Shown here: positions 10,749 through 24,384 of the stretch, one piece after another
Layout: the number at the start of each line of letters is the position of its first letter
Numbering within the stretch: the stretch's first letter is position 1
Source: Monoplex corrugatus
Lineage: Eukaryota > Mollusca > Gastropoda > Littorinimorpha > Ranellidae
Direction: 5' to 3'
NCBI GenBank assembly: GCA_030674185.1
Contig: CM060311.1
Location: 97,077,013-97,141,012, forward strand
DNA: 64,000 bases
Translations under genes and position numbers: made by a program
Notes under the pieces: model-generated
The model's database searches: none
What the model saw: only the letters and a program-made list of their open reading frames with translations
Told to the model about the DNA's origin: nothing

Positions 10749-11527
10749 CTGCAACATGGAAAAACAAATCAGATGTAACATACAGCTTGGCACAAAGACA
10801 GCGCTGATTCGTCAACATTTTTGGACAAAATTGTACGCACATGACATTGTTCTATAACTCTGATTTTGTAATCCGAGTCAATGCGATTCTAGCATTCAAG
10901 CAAACAGCAGCCAGAAACACACACAAAACCAGAAAAAGAATGCATACATGATTACTGAAACAAGACAAACACAAAGTTTCAGCCCACTATACTCTTGTCA
11001 AATGTCTATAAAAAAAAAAAAAAACAGCAGAGGAACAAATTTACGAGATACGAGGGATGACCCAAACAAAACGATCAGACAGATTTTACAGACTTTTCAG
11101 CTCAATGATCATCAAAAATAATACGTCATTTGAAAGGCCAAACCTTCAATCTGTATCCATTTCTGAGAGGACATCATTAAACTGTGACATCACAAAATGT
11201 CAAGAAGTCAAAATCCAAGGTCTTTTGATGTGCTTCAGAATGGAGTCTTTCAACAAGCACTCACAAAAGTTCTACTCTTGGACAGAGAGCAGTTGAGTGA
11301 TGATGCAATGAAAACTGCTACAGGTATGAAAAAAGTTGCAGGGATGAAATTTATTTCAAATTCTACAATGCGATGATGGAAGTGGGAATTGAAAAGCAGG
11401 GGGAGGAGAGAACTCTGACAAGCCAAAGTAACTTCAAATAAGAACAATGTAGTTGCTGTGTCCAAACCTGTGAAGGAAGAGCCACACATCTGCATATGAC
11501 ACGGAAGTACAAGGCTTTCACTTTGGC

Positions 11528-12290
11528 ATGGAACAGTACAAACAATTCTACACAACGACCTTCACTCATCAGCTTTACCTTCAAGTAGGTGCCATACATG
11601 TTGACAGTGGAACAGTACAGACAATTCTACACAACGACCTTCACTCATCAGCTTTACCTTCAAATGGTCACAAAGTACGTGCCACATATGTTGACAGTGG
11701 AACAGTACAGACAATTCTACACAACGACCTTCACTCATCAGCTTTACCTTCAAGTAGGTGCCATAATGTTGACAGTGGAACAGTACAGACAATTCTACAC
11801 AACGACCTTCACTCATCAGCTTTACTTCAAGTAGGTGCCATACATGTTGACAGTGGAACAGTACAGACAATTCTACACAACGACCTTCACTCATCAGCTT
11901 AATTATTCAAGTAGGTGCCATACATATTGACAGTGGAACAGTACAGACAATTCTCACAAACGACCTGTCACTCATCAGCTTAACCCCAAGTAGGTCCATA
12001 CATGTGACAGTGGAACAGTACAGACAATTCTACACAACGGACCTTACTCATCATGCTTTACCTTCAAGTAGAGTGCCATCAAGTTGTTAGTGGGACCATA
12101 CGACAATTCTATCACACGACCTTCACTCTCACTTCATATTCAAGTAGTGCCATACATGTTGACAGTGGAACAGTACAGACAATTCTACACAACGACCTTC
12201 ACTCATCAGCTTTACCTTCAAATGGTCACAAAGTAGGTGCCACATATATTGACAGTGGAACAGACAAAGAGACGAGTACATGCTGCACAG
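11528..12290. repeat. About 79-bp minisatellite, about 8 units, degenerate on the right
   Basis: The unit contains GTACAGACAATTCTACACAA, CGACCTTCACTCATCAGCTT and GTTGACAGTGGAACA. Two units carry an extra AATGGTCACAAA insert (about 90 bp). Units from 11950 on accumulate small indels. It lies in the intron between exons 13187-13310 and 10673-10748. Flanking 10749-11527 and 12291-13186 hold no recognised gene or repeat. Confidence 0.93.
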
Positions 12291-13186
12291 AATCTGCTCA
12301 ACTGTTTTGAATCCAATGGACTCAAACCCAGCCAGCCACCCAGCTCACATACAATGGGACAGTGTTGTCTTTATGGCTCAATCCACCAGTATATCAGCAT
12401 GTATGTGAGCCAGAGTGCATTCTCTGAAAATTTCTCCTTGGGTCTGGACACCGACAGGAAATAAGACAAGAATACCAGCATTGCATTACCTGGGTCTCCT
12501 TTGCCTGGCTGCTTTCACCATCTATATTCTTCTCTCCTGGTTTATCCTGCATCTTCTCTTCCCAAACACCATCACAAAGACAATTTACTGTAGCCCTAAT
12601 ACAAAGTGGACACCAGTAACAAAGAGCTGTACACTGACCAGACCTGTGAATCATCTGCTGTCAGCCAAGAGCTGCCAGCACACAGGGTTTATGTACAGGT
12701 GTAGGACTTGTGCCATGATCAGTCTGGATCTTGTTCAACACACAACCGTGGCGTCAATGCATATGGAATTTAATCCGAACATAAAGCCGCCATCTTGGAA
12801 AACTGACCTCCTGTTCTAACTATCACTTTCACCAAACCAACACACGCCATACAAGTCAAAGTTAAAAGTCAATAAGTAAATTACTGAATCACAATATATT
12901 ATCGGCGAGGTGAAACTTAGTGAGGAAGGACAACACCATATTGTTAAATACATGATATTCATAAACTCTATATATTAGCTTTAACTTTTTTCAATAGTTT
13001 CAACTGCAGATACATATGCCGCTTTACCATTCAGATAAAAGAAATTTTTAAAAATAGTTTTCTTCTCACTTTTAACTTTTCTGCTCAAAACACATTCAAT
13101 TCAAAATTCTACACCAGCACGAGGTTTTCATGGAAAACATTGCCACACAACAGATGGTGTAAAATGACACTACACAAGGATCTAAC

Positions 13187-13310
13187 CATGAGGCATCAAG
13201 ACACTGGCAGCTTTGTGTGGAGACTTCACATTCCACGTGGTCAGGCTGCCGTCTGAATGACTGCACATGAACTGCTTGCCCTCAAAGTGCCATGCGATTG
13301 ACCTCAATGC
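13187..13310 (-). CDS. STXBP5: Tomosyn exon (GKQFMCSHSDGSLTTWN)
   Basis: Encodes ALRSIAWHFEGKQFMCSHSD then GSLTTWNVKSPHKAASVLMPH, matching the tomosyn block AIHSVAWHHEGKQFICSHSDGTLTIWN. The acceptor is TTTGACAG|GCATTG and the donor is CCTCATG|GTTAGA. It is 124 bp, 41 codons plus one base that is completed by the next exon (G|CT = Ala). Confidence 0.95.
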
Positions 13311-13402
13311 CTGTCAAAAATGAGAACAAGTGATGAAATATATACACAAAATAATAAATCCATTTTAAAATATCAATATTACCAGCACAGCACTGACTGT
13401 AT

Positions 13403-13406
<4 letters not shown>

Positions 13407-13444
<38 letters not shown>

Positions 13445-13545
13445 CTCTAGCCCTGACAGTATAACTCACTCTCACTCTCTCTTTCTCTCTCTCACTCACA
13501 CATACACACACGCATCGCACACACCGCGCCGCGCACACGCTGGCG
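13407..13545. repeat. CT/CA microsatellite
   Basis: (CT)n with interruptions, then CACA-rich and CGCGCC-containing sequence, about 100 bp on the acceptor side of exon 13187-13310. Confidence 0.9.
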
Positions 13546-13825
13546 CAAATACAGCATCCCAAATATCACCCATTTCCAATCTAATCCTAATGCCAATCTA
13601 ATTATAAATCAACATACTCTTTATTTCTAAATTCACTCTTCACAAACAACTGACAGTAATGAGATGAGTGATGTGGTGTGTGACCTTTGCTCAGTCAGCG
13701 ATTGTCAATGTAGTCCTGCTTTCATTGTAAACGTGTCCTCAAGTTAACATACAACATGCATCAACTTGTCAGAACAGTTAAACAATATACAAAATGCCTA
13801 AAAGTGAAATATACTGTGCTGAACA

Positions 13826-13929
13826 CACACACGCACACACCACACACACGCACGCACACGGCGCGCGCGCATGCACACACACACACACACACACACAACA
13901 CACACACAACACAACACACACCCCACGCA

Positions 13930-13971
<42 letters not shown>

Positions 13972-14006
13972 TCCACACCCACACACACACACACACACAC
14001 ACACAT
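13826..14006. repeat. CA microsatellite with CG-rich interruptions
   Basis: Alternating purine-pyrimidine tract including GGCGCGCGCGCATGCACAC, a sequence type with Z-DNA potential. Intronic. Confidence 0.93.
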
Positions 14007-14225
14007 CAGGTGCTCAAATTACATCATGGAATGTCTGATGACTGGATTTTATAACAACATCAAAACAAAACATTAAGAAAAAAAGCAGGAAAATGCCCAA
14101 AACAATTGTCTTAAATGGTTAGGCTAAGTTTAACAACATCTACAAGGAAAAAATTGTGTCATGTCATGTCACATCACAACTGTGGTGATAGCACATTGGT
14201 AAACATATGCACACTGGTGTTCTAT

Positions 14226-14370
14226 TCATTGTTACTGTTACTTCTGTTTAAAGCCCAGCCGACTGCATAGAGCCATATCAGGGCTATAACCATTTCAAAA
14301 CATACACAAAGAAAAAAAATCAAGTACACATACCAATGCATTTGTGCACATAATCTAAGGAGACGCACAA
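14226..14370. repeat. Dispersed repeat D, copy 1
   Basis: Shares AAAGCCCAGCC, CATAGAGCCATATCAGG, TAACCATTTCAAAACA and GCACATAATCTAAGGA in order with 20048-20262. The function and class are unknown. Sequence 14371-14869 is AT-rich with nothing recognised. Confidence 0.65.
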
Positions 14371-14869
14371 ACTGCCTTTACGTGTAACATCAAATATATC
14401 TGGTGTGATAACAGAAGCAAAGTGATTAAGCACCAAGAACAAACTGTTACACATAGTCATAACTGTTTTTATCAGCCAGAGTTAAAAATCAGTTAAATAA
14501 CTAACACTGGGGAGAGGGAGACCTATCTCATACAGAATCCCACTACTTCCCATACTTGAGTTTTAAGGTTCCTAATATTTTCAGACAAAATAAATTTATT
14601 ATGCTTAGTTCATTAAGGAAAAGAGTTTTTATTATGCTTAGGCAGCAAAAGTGTGTGTGGTGTTTTACAGTGATTTTATCGTGGTTCTATTTGATTTTAT
14701 GCATTGAATTTTGTATCAGTTTGTTGCTTTTAAATCCCGACACACGGTGATGTAAATTTTTTTTTTTTAATTTTGAATATTTTACCAGATAATCTGATTT
14801 CAAAGTTTTTACACCTACTTTTCATCATTTTAATTCAGCCGCTCAAGTCGGACATTTTATCTGTGAACT

Positions 14870-14910
14870 GTGTTTTTCCATTGTTTTTATTCTTTCTCCC
14901 CATTTATAGC

Positions 14911-14994
<84 letters not shown>

Positions 14995-15150
14995 TATGTG
15001 TGTGTGTGTGTGTGTGTGCGTATGTGCGTGCGTGCGTGCGCGTGCGTGCGTGCGTGTGTGTGTGTGTTTCAGCGTTTAGATTTGATTTTATCAAGATTTT
15101 GCGCTATATAAATATTGTAATTATTATAATTATAATTATAATTATACTAA
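14870..15150 (+). mobile_element. 3' tail of L2-type LINE (truncated copy)
   Basis: TTTTCCATTG-TTTTTATTC, CCATTTATAGCC, a (GT)n(GCGT)n tract, TTAGATTTGATTTTATCAAG and ATTTTGCGCTATATAAATAT followed by (ATT/ATA)n. The same ordered blocks form the 3' UTR of the longer element 31908-33585 on the other strand. Only the last ~280 bp are present, the usual 5' truncation of target-primed reverse transcription. Confidence 0.8.
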
Positions 15151-16018
15151 GGACTAGATGTCAATCAGACACAGACAATATTTTGTTTTCAATGGTTTCT
15201 ATAAACATTGAGATAGACACCCAATCTTTCATCACCCAGAATTTTGGGCAGTTGAACCACATGAAAAAAAATATATCACCCAGTCTCCCAAATGTTTATC
15301 AGCAAGAGTTTGCGAGAAGAAGCACCAAGAGCAAATGTCATTGTGACTCCCAATCTATCAATTGACCAGGAGGCCTCATCTTCCTCCTCCTGACCTGATC
15401 TTTTGGAACTGACTAAAGAGTCAGGAACAACATGAATAAGAATCAATGTTTCAAGTTCAGGACAGCAGCCATTCAGAGCAGAAAACCATCACAGCCAAGT
15501 GGAATAAAAAAGGCAGAATGCAGAAATCCACACCACCTGCAAAGCTATCATGTTTGCCTTCAGTTGATTGGACCAGCCTCACCCACTCATTCTCCAACAT
15601 GGAACAGGGACAGTCATGGCTATTTATCACGCAAACACTTTACTGCATGTCCATGTAAAAGCAGCTACAAGGAACAAACTCTCTCTTCTCTCTTGCTTTC
15701 ATCATTTTCTCTGTTTGCAAGCAATTATTTGAACAGTTTGCGTGACGGCATGATTTGAAATGCCAAGACTAACCAACACACTGTCATAACGGAATGAATC
15801 CAAACACATTTCATCCACTGTATTTGCAGATTGCAAATATTTTCTTCAAAAACAATAAAACGCATTACTGTGAGCACAAGCTGCAAAACTAATAAAACCA
15901 GAAACTGACCATACCAGTGTCTGAATGTGAAATTAATTGCAAGCAAAGACTACAGGCCCCTAGAGCCACAATTAACTACAGGCCCCTAGAGCCACAATTA
16001 AACCCATGAATAAATCAT

Positions 16019-16163
16019 TTTATCCCTTTGACCCCCACACCACGTCCAGAAACATCCTGCATTGTCAACCATACTAGCAAAGCAAAAGCTGGTAAACAGG
16101 GTAAGTGAGTCAAAGAGTTAAGTTTTTGCTGTTGGTGGATACGATGCGAGAGTCAAAGGGTTA
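16019..16163. mobile_element. piggyBac-like MITE, copy 3 (degenerate)
   Basis: Starts TTATCCCTTTGACCCCC and ends GAGAGTCAAAGGGTTATA, with the shared interior ATTGTCAACCATACTAGCAA and an internal GAGTCAAAGAGTTAAG arm. The TTAA flanks have drifted. Sequence 15151-16018 is otherwise unassigned apart from a 26-bp doublet (TACAGGCCCCTAGAGCCACA) at 15950-15995. Confidence 0.55.
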
Positions 16164-16196
16164 TATTTTTATACCTATACAGGACATGAAACTGGA

Positions 16197-16365
16197 AAGC
16201 GAACAGACCGATCAGTGAAAAAATTAACAAAAAATAGCGGTCAAGTAAATGAAATTTAATCTGAAACAGTTTTGGAAGGCCTACGGCCAATCAGTGAAAA
16301 AATTAACAAAAACAGCGGTCAAGTAAATGAAATTTAATCAGAAACAGTTTTGGAAGGCCTAAGGT
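16197..16365. repeat. Two-copy tandem duplication, about 83 bp
   Basis: GATCAGTGAAAAAATTAACA...GCGGTCAAGTAAATGAAATT...CAGTTTTGGAAGGCCTA occurs at about 16210-16275 and again at 16290-16360. The two copies are nearly identical, so the event is recent. Confidence 0.85.
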
Positions 16366-16437
16366 GACGGCGTATTTTCTCTGACATTTGACCTGGGAAA
16401 TAGTTGTTTGACACAGATTGGACTCTTTTCTTTTTCT

Positions 16438-16471
<34 letters not shown>

Positions 16472-16535
16472 CAAAGTCTGTATTCAGTGTCATAGTTTTG
16501 TGAAATGTGTCTGAAGGTTCAAGAAAATGAGATTG

Positions 16536-17902
<1,367 letters not shown>

Positions 17903-18114
17903 AAGAAAATGAGATTGTTAGCAAAGTCTGATCTTTTAATGAGACATATTACAAAAAGAAAAAGCAGAAGTCTTCTGTTCAACAGATCAATCAATTCTTA
18001 TTTTATCTTATTACAAACCTGCCAAAAGTAAATTCTATTACAAATTCACTGAAACAGCTCCCTAAAGATCACAAACAAGAAACTGTTTAAATTAGACTAA
18101 ACATGACTCATGTA

Positions 18115-18423
18115 GGAACCAGAAAAACACGAAAATAGAATCAGAACGCGTATTTCATACAAGACAAGACAGGCGCAAATTTTCGGCCAACTGGCCTTTG
18201 TCAAGCGTGAATGTACGATCACAAACACACACAAAATATGAGAAATTATGAGAAAAAGACTGAAACTTCCCTGTGCTTGGTCCAGTTGGAGAAAGGGACT
18301 AAATAAAATTACAATGTGCCTGTCTTGTCTTGTTGTATTAAATACGCGTTCCGATTCCATTTTTGTGTTTTTCTGGTTCCTGTTTGCTTGAACGCGGGCA
18401 GTCACACTTGTTTTGGATTTCCT
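18115..18423 (+). mobile_element. Short retroposon with inverted arms, copy 1, 12-bp TSD
   Basis: Begins GGAACCAGAAAAACACG and ends CACACTTGTTTTGGATTTCCT-like sequence. A left arm of about 65 bp (AGAATCAGAACGCGTATTT) is repeated inverted near the right end (AAATACGCGTTCCGATTC...CTGGTTCC). Flanked by ATGACTCATGTA at 18103-18114 and 18424-18435. Related copies are at 58401-58581 and about 63080-63290. There is no coding capacity. The duplication and variable 3' end suggest retroposition, but the class is unknown. Confidence 0.7.
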
Positions 18424-19680
18424 ATGACTCATGTACTCAATATCTGATAGTCAATAGTCATGTACTCAATATGTGATAGTCAATAGTCATGTACTCAATA
18501 TCTGATAGTCATGTAGCCATGTACTCAATATCTGATAGTCATGTAGCCATGTACTCAATATCTGATAGTCATGTAGTCATGTACTCAATATCTGATAGTC
18601 AATAGTCATGTACTCAATATCTGATAGTCATGTAGCCATGTACTCAATATCTGATAGTCATGTAGCCATGTACTCAATATCTGATAGTCATGTAGCCATG
18701 TACTCAATATCTGATAGTCATGTAGTCATGTACTCAATATCTGATAGTCAATAGTCATGTACTCAATATCTGATAGTCATGTAGCCATGTACTCAATATC
18801 TGATAGTCATGTAGCCATGTACTCAATATGTGATAGTCATGTAGCCATGTACTCAATATGTGATAGTCATGTAGTCATGTACTCAATATCTGATAGTCAA
18901 TAGTCATGTACTCAATATCTGATAGTCATGTAGTCATGTACTCAATATCTGATAGTCATGTAGTCATGTACTCAATATGTGATAGTCATGTAGTCATGTA
19001 CTCAATATCTGATAGTCATGTAGTCATGTACTCAATATCTGATAGTCATGTAGTCATGTACTCAATATCTGATAGTCATGTAGCCATGTACTCAATATCT
19101 GATAGTCAATAGTCATGTACTCAATATCTGATAGTCATGTAGTCATGTACTCAATATCTGATAGTCATGTAGCCATGTACTCAATATCTGATAGTCATGT
19201 AGTCATGTACTCAATATCTGATAGTCATGTAGTCATGTACTCAATATCTGATAGTCATGTAGTCATGTACTCAATATCTGATAGTCAATAGTCATGTACT
19301 CAATATCTGATAGTCATGTAGTCATGTACTCAATATCTGATAGTCATGTAGCCATGTACTCAATATCTGATAGTCATGTAGTCATGTACTCAATATCTGA
19401 TAGTCAATAGTCATGTACTAAATATACAATATTCATGTAGCCATGTACTCAATATGTGATAGTCATGTAGTCATGTACTCAATATCTGATAGTCAATAGT
19501 CATGTACTAAATATCTGATAGTCAATAGTCATGTACTAAATATACAATATTCATGTAGCCATGTACTCAATATGTGATAGTCATGTACTCAACAGTCATG
19601 TAGTCATATACCCAATATGTGATAGTCATGTAGTCATGTACTGAATATACAAAAGTCATGTACTCAATATCTGATATACT
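18424..19680. repeat. About 30-bp minisatellite, about 43 units
   Basis: The unit is TCAATATCTGATAGTCATGT plus AGCCATGTAC. A shorter 24-bp variant omits the CATGTAG block (GATAGTCAATAGTCATGTAC). It becomes degenerate after 19420. Its left edge is the target site of the retroposon 18115-18423. Confidence 0.95.
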
Positions 19681-19744
19681 GAGTTCAAGATGTGACAAAT
19701 ATGTGATGAGTTCAATACCAGTAGCAACATAAGAACTAATCTAC

Positions 19745-19900
19745 CTACTGTCCACCTCAGTGTGCTCATCATTCTGGTGGTCTCGGCTGTGAGTTTTTCG
19801 GTCACAGTTCCCTCTCCCCCTCACCTCCCCATTCCAAGACCTTTTCAAAGCATAGGGATTTGCGCAGGCTCAAGGGGTCTGCCAGATAATTAATGGGGGA
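19745..19900. repeat. Dispersed repeat E, copy 2
   Basis: ATCATTCTGGTGGTCTC, CCCCATTCCAAGACC and GGGTCTGCCAGATAAT follow the order of 200-360 and 34770-34935. Diverged. Confidence 0.5.
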
Positions 19901-20047
19901 ATTTGGATGGACAGACTATGGGATTATCCAATTGTGATGAATCCTTCTTCAACAAACTGAAAACTATAACCAAAAAAAATTACCATGTGAAAGCAATGAC
20001 CACAGTGAAATGGTCTTCCATGGCATCGCCATATTTGTTCAGACACT

Positions 20048-20262
20048 GAGTTACTTTTATTGCTGCTTTAAGCCCAGCCATCTGCATAGAGCCATATCAG
20101 GACTGTAACCATTTCAAAACACACCATACTTCAACACTGTTACTGTTATCCTATAAACATTTCAAAACATACACGATACTTCAACAGGCAAAAATAGGTA
20201 AAGAAAATCAACTACATATATCAATGCATTCACGCACATAATCTAAGGACATACCCCTGGCA
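20048..20262. repeat. Dispersed repeat D, copy 2
   Basis: Same ordered blocks as 14226-14370 (CATAGAGCCATATCAGG, TTTCAAAACA, ATAATCTAAGGA), with an internal partial duplication of CATTTCAAAACATACACGAT. Confidence 0.65.
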
Positions 20263-20269
20263 CTGACCA

Positions 20270-20382
20270 CTCCATCCAATTTCTCGCACCCACTCTGTCC
20301 AATTTCTCGCACCCACTCTGTCCAATTTCTCGCACCCACTCTGTCCAATTTCTCGCACCCACTCTGTCCAATTTCTCGCACA
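20270..20382. repeat. 23-bp tandem repeat, 5 units
   Basis: Five near-perfect copies of AATTTCTCGCACCCACTCTG plus TCC. Confidence 0.97.
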
Positions 20383-20741
20383 GGGGATTTAAAAAACATA
20401 CCTGAATACAAATTTAAACATAACTAACAACACTAAAACATACATAAAAATGGGCCTAAATTACCTAAAATTGCTTCCACAAATCTCATTTCCCAAGAGC
20501 CAAAAATGCACTTAATACATGTATAAACCCAATATTCAATCCTAAGAGAAAGTACGTAAGACTATACTTAACACATACAGGTGAATGGGCCAGCAAAGCA
20601 GAAATTAATAGAAATGACAGAAAGCAATGGAACAAGTCAGTAACAAAGAGAGAGACAGAAAAGAGGAAATTTCTAACACAGAATTTCCAGAAGGTGGGAA
20701 TACCATTTATACTGCAAAAGTCCCCAGCATCACCATGGGAG

Positions 20742-20746
20742 GCAGA

Positions 20747-20781
<35 letters not shown>

Positions 20782-21060
20782 GGTGCCTTGCCGCATAGCG
20801 TTGGTGATCATGGACTTCCATCTGTCTCTATCTCTTGTTGCCCCAAGCATCTCCTCCACCCTCCTCATCTTCAGCCACTCCGCAAGTCCGTCTAGCATTT
20901 TCTCCCTGGGTCTACGTGGTGCTCTCTTTCCCTCCAGCTTTCCCGTTGTGACCAGGTGCTCCAAATCCCCTTTCCTCATAAAATGGCCTATAAATGTTGC
21001 CTGTCTTTTCCTAATCTTCCTTATGAGTGATCTACTTGTGTCTGCCTCCATCAAGACTGT
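20742..21060 (-). mobile_element. RTE-like LINE 3' fragment
   Basis: On the minus strand reads RSLIRKIRKRQATFIGHFMR, KGDLEHLVTTGKLEGKRAPR, RPREKMLDGLAEWLKMRRVE and NAMRQGT, then a (GAT)n tail (ATC repeats at 20748-20780). Same C-terminal domain as 9780-10042 and with more 5' sequence. Sequence 20390-20741 and 21061-21425 shows nothing else recognisable. Confidence 0.8.
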
Positions 21061-21427
21061 TTCGTTTGTCTTCTTTGCTGTCCATGAAAGGCAGACACTG
21101 AGTCAAAAGCCACTGCCTGTATCAAGAAGTGTGGCATGATGGCTGCTGAATATCTACGATCTTCAAACATCACAGTATCACTATCAGGATTCTTATAGCA
21201 CACAGGAGACACCTGCTGTCATGTCTGAATTAACTCCAACAGGCAGGCAGAATGAGCTGCATGTGGAATACATTGTCTGCCTGTCTATTGTCTTCTTCAC
21301 TCGCCTCTGTCAAACTAGAGAGGTTTTGATTCTGGCAGTGGCGTATATGCAAATTTTCTGAATCGGAGCAATCTGGCTAAACTACTAGACATATCTGCTT
21401 AATAAAACTTCTTTTTCCCCATGGTGC

Positions 21428-21584
21428 ACACACACACCATGCACATACACGCGTGCGCACGCACACACACACACCACACACACAGATACACGCGTGCGCA
21501 CACACACACACATGCACATACACGCGTGTGCACACACACACACGCATACGCACACACCGCGCGCGCACGCACGCACGCACACAC

Positions 21585-21633
<49 letters not shown>
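21428..21633. repeat. CA microsatellite with CGCG interruptions
   Basis: CACACG/CGTGCGCA mixed alternating tract ending in pure (CA)n, about 90 bp downstream of the donor of exon 21721-21804. Confidence 0.95.
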
Positions 21634-21636
<3 letters not shown>

Positions 21637-21720
21637 TGCCTCCTGTCAGCCACACAAGGACTATGGAGCTGTTGTGAAACAGTGAGAACAAGATAACCTA
21701 GCACAGTACCAGACCCTTAC

Positions 21721-21804
21721 CTCAGGCGAGTTGTAGCGGCTCTCAGCAGATTTACTCCTCAGGTCCCACATGACAATAGCACCAGATTCAAACCCTATCA
21801 GAAG
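21721..21804 (-). CDS. STXBP5: Tomosyn exon (LLIGFESGAIVMWDLRSK)
   Basis: Exactly 28 codons, LLIGFESGAIVMWDLRSKSA then ESRYNSPE, a complete WD blade strand set ending in MWDL. Both boundaries are phase 0: acceptor GACTTTCAG|CTTCTG and donor CCTGAG|GTAAGG. The acceptor lies only about 20 bp from a 1.4-kb minisatellite (21826-23215), so the branch-point region of this intron borders or falls within the array. Confidence 0.96.
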
Positions 21805-21825
21805 CTGAAAGTCAACAACAAACCT

Positions 21826-23215
21826 GTGTATGGTAACCATCATATGTCTGTCATACTCAACCAGCAACACCAGATATGGCAACAACAATCATATGTCTGT
21901 CATATTCAACCAGCAACACCAGATATAGCAACAACAATCATATGTCTGTCATATTCAACCAGCAACACCAGATATAGCAACAACAATCATATGTCTGTCA
22001 TATTCAACCAGCAACACCAGATATGGTAACCATCATGTCTGTCATATTCAACCAGCAACACCAGATATGGCAACAACAATCATATGTCTGTCATATTCAA
22101 CCAGCAACACCAGATATGGTAACCATCATATGTCTGTCATATTCAACCAGCAACACCAGATATGGCAACAACAATCATATGTCTGTCATACTCAACCAGC
22201 AACACCAGATATGGCAACAACAATCATATGTCTGTCATATTCAACCAGCAACACCAGATATAGCAACAACAATCATATGTCTGTCATATTCAACCAGCAA
22301 CACCAGATATGGTAACCATCATATGTCTGTCATATTCAACCAGCAACACCAGATATGGCAACAACAATCATATGTCTGTCATATTCAACCAGCAACACCA
22401 GATATGGTAACCATCATATGTCTGTCATATTCAACCAGCAACACCAGATATGGCAACAACAATCATATGTCTGTCATACTCAACCAGCAACACCAGATAT
22501 GGCAACAACAATCATATGTCTGTCATATTCAACCAGCAACACCAGATATAGCAACAACAATCATATGTCTGTCATATTCAACCAGCAACACCAGATATGG
22601 TAACCATCATATGTCTGTCATATTCAACCAGCAACACCAGATATGGTAACCATCATATGTCTGTCATATTCAACCAGCAACACCAGATATGGTAACCATC
22701 ATATGTCTGTCATATTCAACCAGCAACACCAGATATGGTAACCATCAATGTCTGTCATATTCAACCAGCAACACCAGATATGGCAACAACAATCATATGT
22801 CTGTCATATTCAACCAGCAACACCAGATATAGCAACAACAATCATATGTCTGTCATACTCAACCAGCAACACCAGATATGGCAACAACAATCATATGTCT
22901 GTCATATTCAACCAGCAACACCAGATATGGTAACCATCATATGTCTGTCATATTCAACCAGCAACACCAGATATGGTAACCATCATATGTCTGTCATATT
23001 CAACCAGCAACACCAGATATGGTAACCATCATATGTCTGTCATATTCAACCAGCAACACCAGATATGGCAACAACAATCATATGTCTGTCATACTCAACC
23101 AGCAACACCAGATATGGCAACAACAATCATATGTCTGTCATATTCAACCAGCAAACACAGATATGGCAACAATCATATGTCTGTCATACTCAACCAGCAA
23201 CACCAGGCAAACACA
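21826..23215. repeat. 46-49-bp minisatellite, about 29 units
   Basis: The unit is CATATGTCTGTCATATTCAA, CCAGCAACACCAGATATGG, then CAACAACAAT (49-bp form) or TAACCAT (46-bp form). The two forms alternate irregularly, and a block around 22080-22320 repeats almost exactly at 22368-22608, a higher-order duplication of 288 bp. Located directly on the acceptor side of tomosyn exon 21721-21804. Confidence 0.96.
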
Positions 23216-23266
23216 ATGATGTGGTGGACAGGAAGCAAGATACAGTTTGCTGCAGGGGAAAGAGGG

Positions 23267-23286
23267 AGCAGGGGGGGGGGGGGGGT
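23267..23286. repeat. Poly(G) tract
   Basis: About 17 consecutive G after AGCAGG. Length is likely unreliable. Confidence 0.85.
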
Positions 23287-23609
23287 TGGGTCTTGAAAGT
23301 TTTGCTGTCCACACATACAATTTAGAAAAAATGTAGATATTACAACAACAAAACCTAATAAACAATGTCTCAACTTGTATTACAGTATAAACAAACACAC
23401 AGCAACAAATTAAAACATAGATCAACAGATTGTGGTGTCAAGTGGTCAACACTGTGGTGTTTCTTGTTCATTCTGGTGTCAAGTGGTCAACATGGAAGTA
23501 ACAGACATATTAGGGCACAGATTTTCTAACAATGGTGACAACTGCAAAGGCAAGTCCACTAAATTCATTACTTAATTCAAATATATAAATGTGTGTGTAT
23601 GCATGAAAG

Positions 23610-23703
<94 letters not shown>

Positions 23704-23722
23704 TACATACATATGTGTTTGT

Positions 23723-23783
<61 letters not shown>

Positions 23784-23785
23784 TG

Positions 23786-23855
<70 letters not shown>
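23610..23855. repeat. CA then TA microsatellite
   Basis: (CA)n to 23698, then TATG, then two (TA)n blocks to 23852. The following CATAATTCATTTATCAAA is present twice (23868, 23918). Sequence 23287-23609 and 23940-24384 is unassigned. Confidence 0.95.
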
Positions 23856-23859
<4 letters not shown>

Positions 23860-24384
23860 CATAATTCATTTATCAAACACACACACACATATGTATATGT
23901 ATATATATATATAAAAACATAATTCATTTATCAAATTATCAAATTATTCATATCATGATTGCACAGTAGTAGTAGTAATATTCCTAAAAAAAAAAGTTTT
24001 CAGAGCAAAATACAGATACTTCTGGAGTTTTTCAAATGATAGTGCCAACAGAAAGAGGACCTTCGATCCAAAGAAACACTCCTAATTTTGTGAGTAACAC
24101 GGGGGCATTTACAGTACTGTGAACTTCAAAAAGATCAATGGCCACTGGAGCTTATTCAAGCACCTGCAGATAGTGTGGCTCAATTCAAGAAACGATCAAT
24201 ACTTGCTTGGTGACATGGGCTTGTCAAAAAACACTAACACAAAACAAAAATAACAGTACTGTACAGAAAACACACAGATACAACATGTCAACATGAGATC
24301 TCGCTCTTTCTCTCTGTTTCTCTTCTTTCTCCCTCTCTTCCTTTGTCTCTAGCAATAGTAAAGAACTTTTCTTCCATTATTTGG

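Noticed and set aside
12394..12654. Minus-strand 86-codon frame as an additional tomosyn exon
   Set aside because: The flanking exons 13187-13310 and 10673-10748 join directly in phase as H-A-K, leaving no need for it, and it lacks family similarity.
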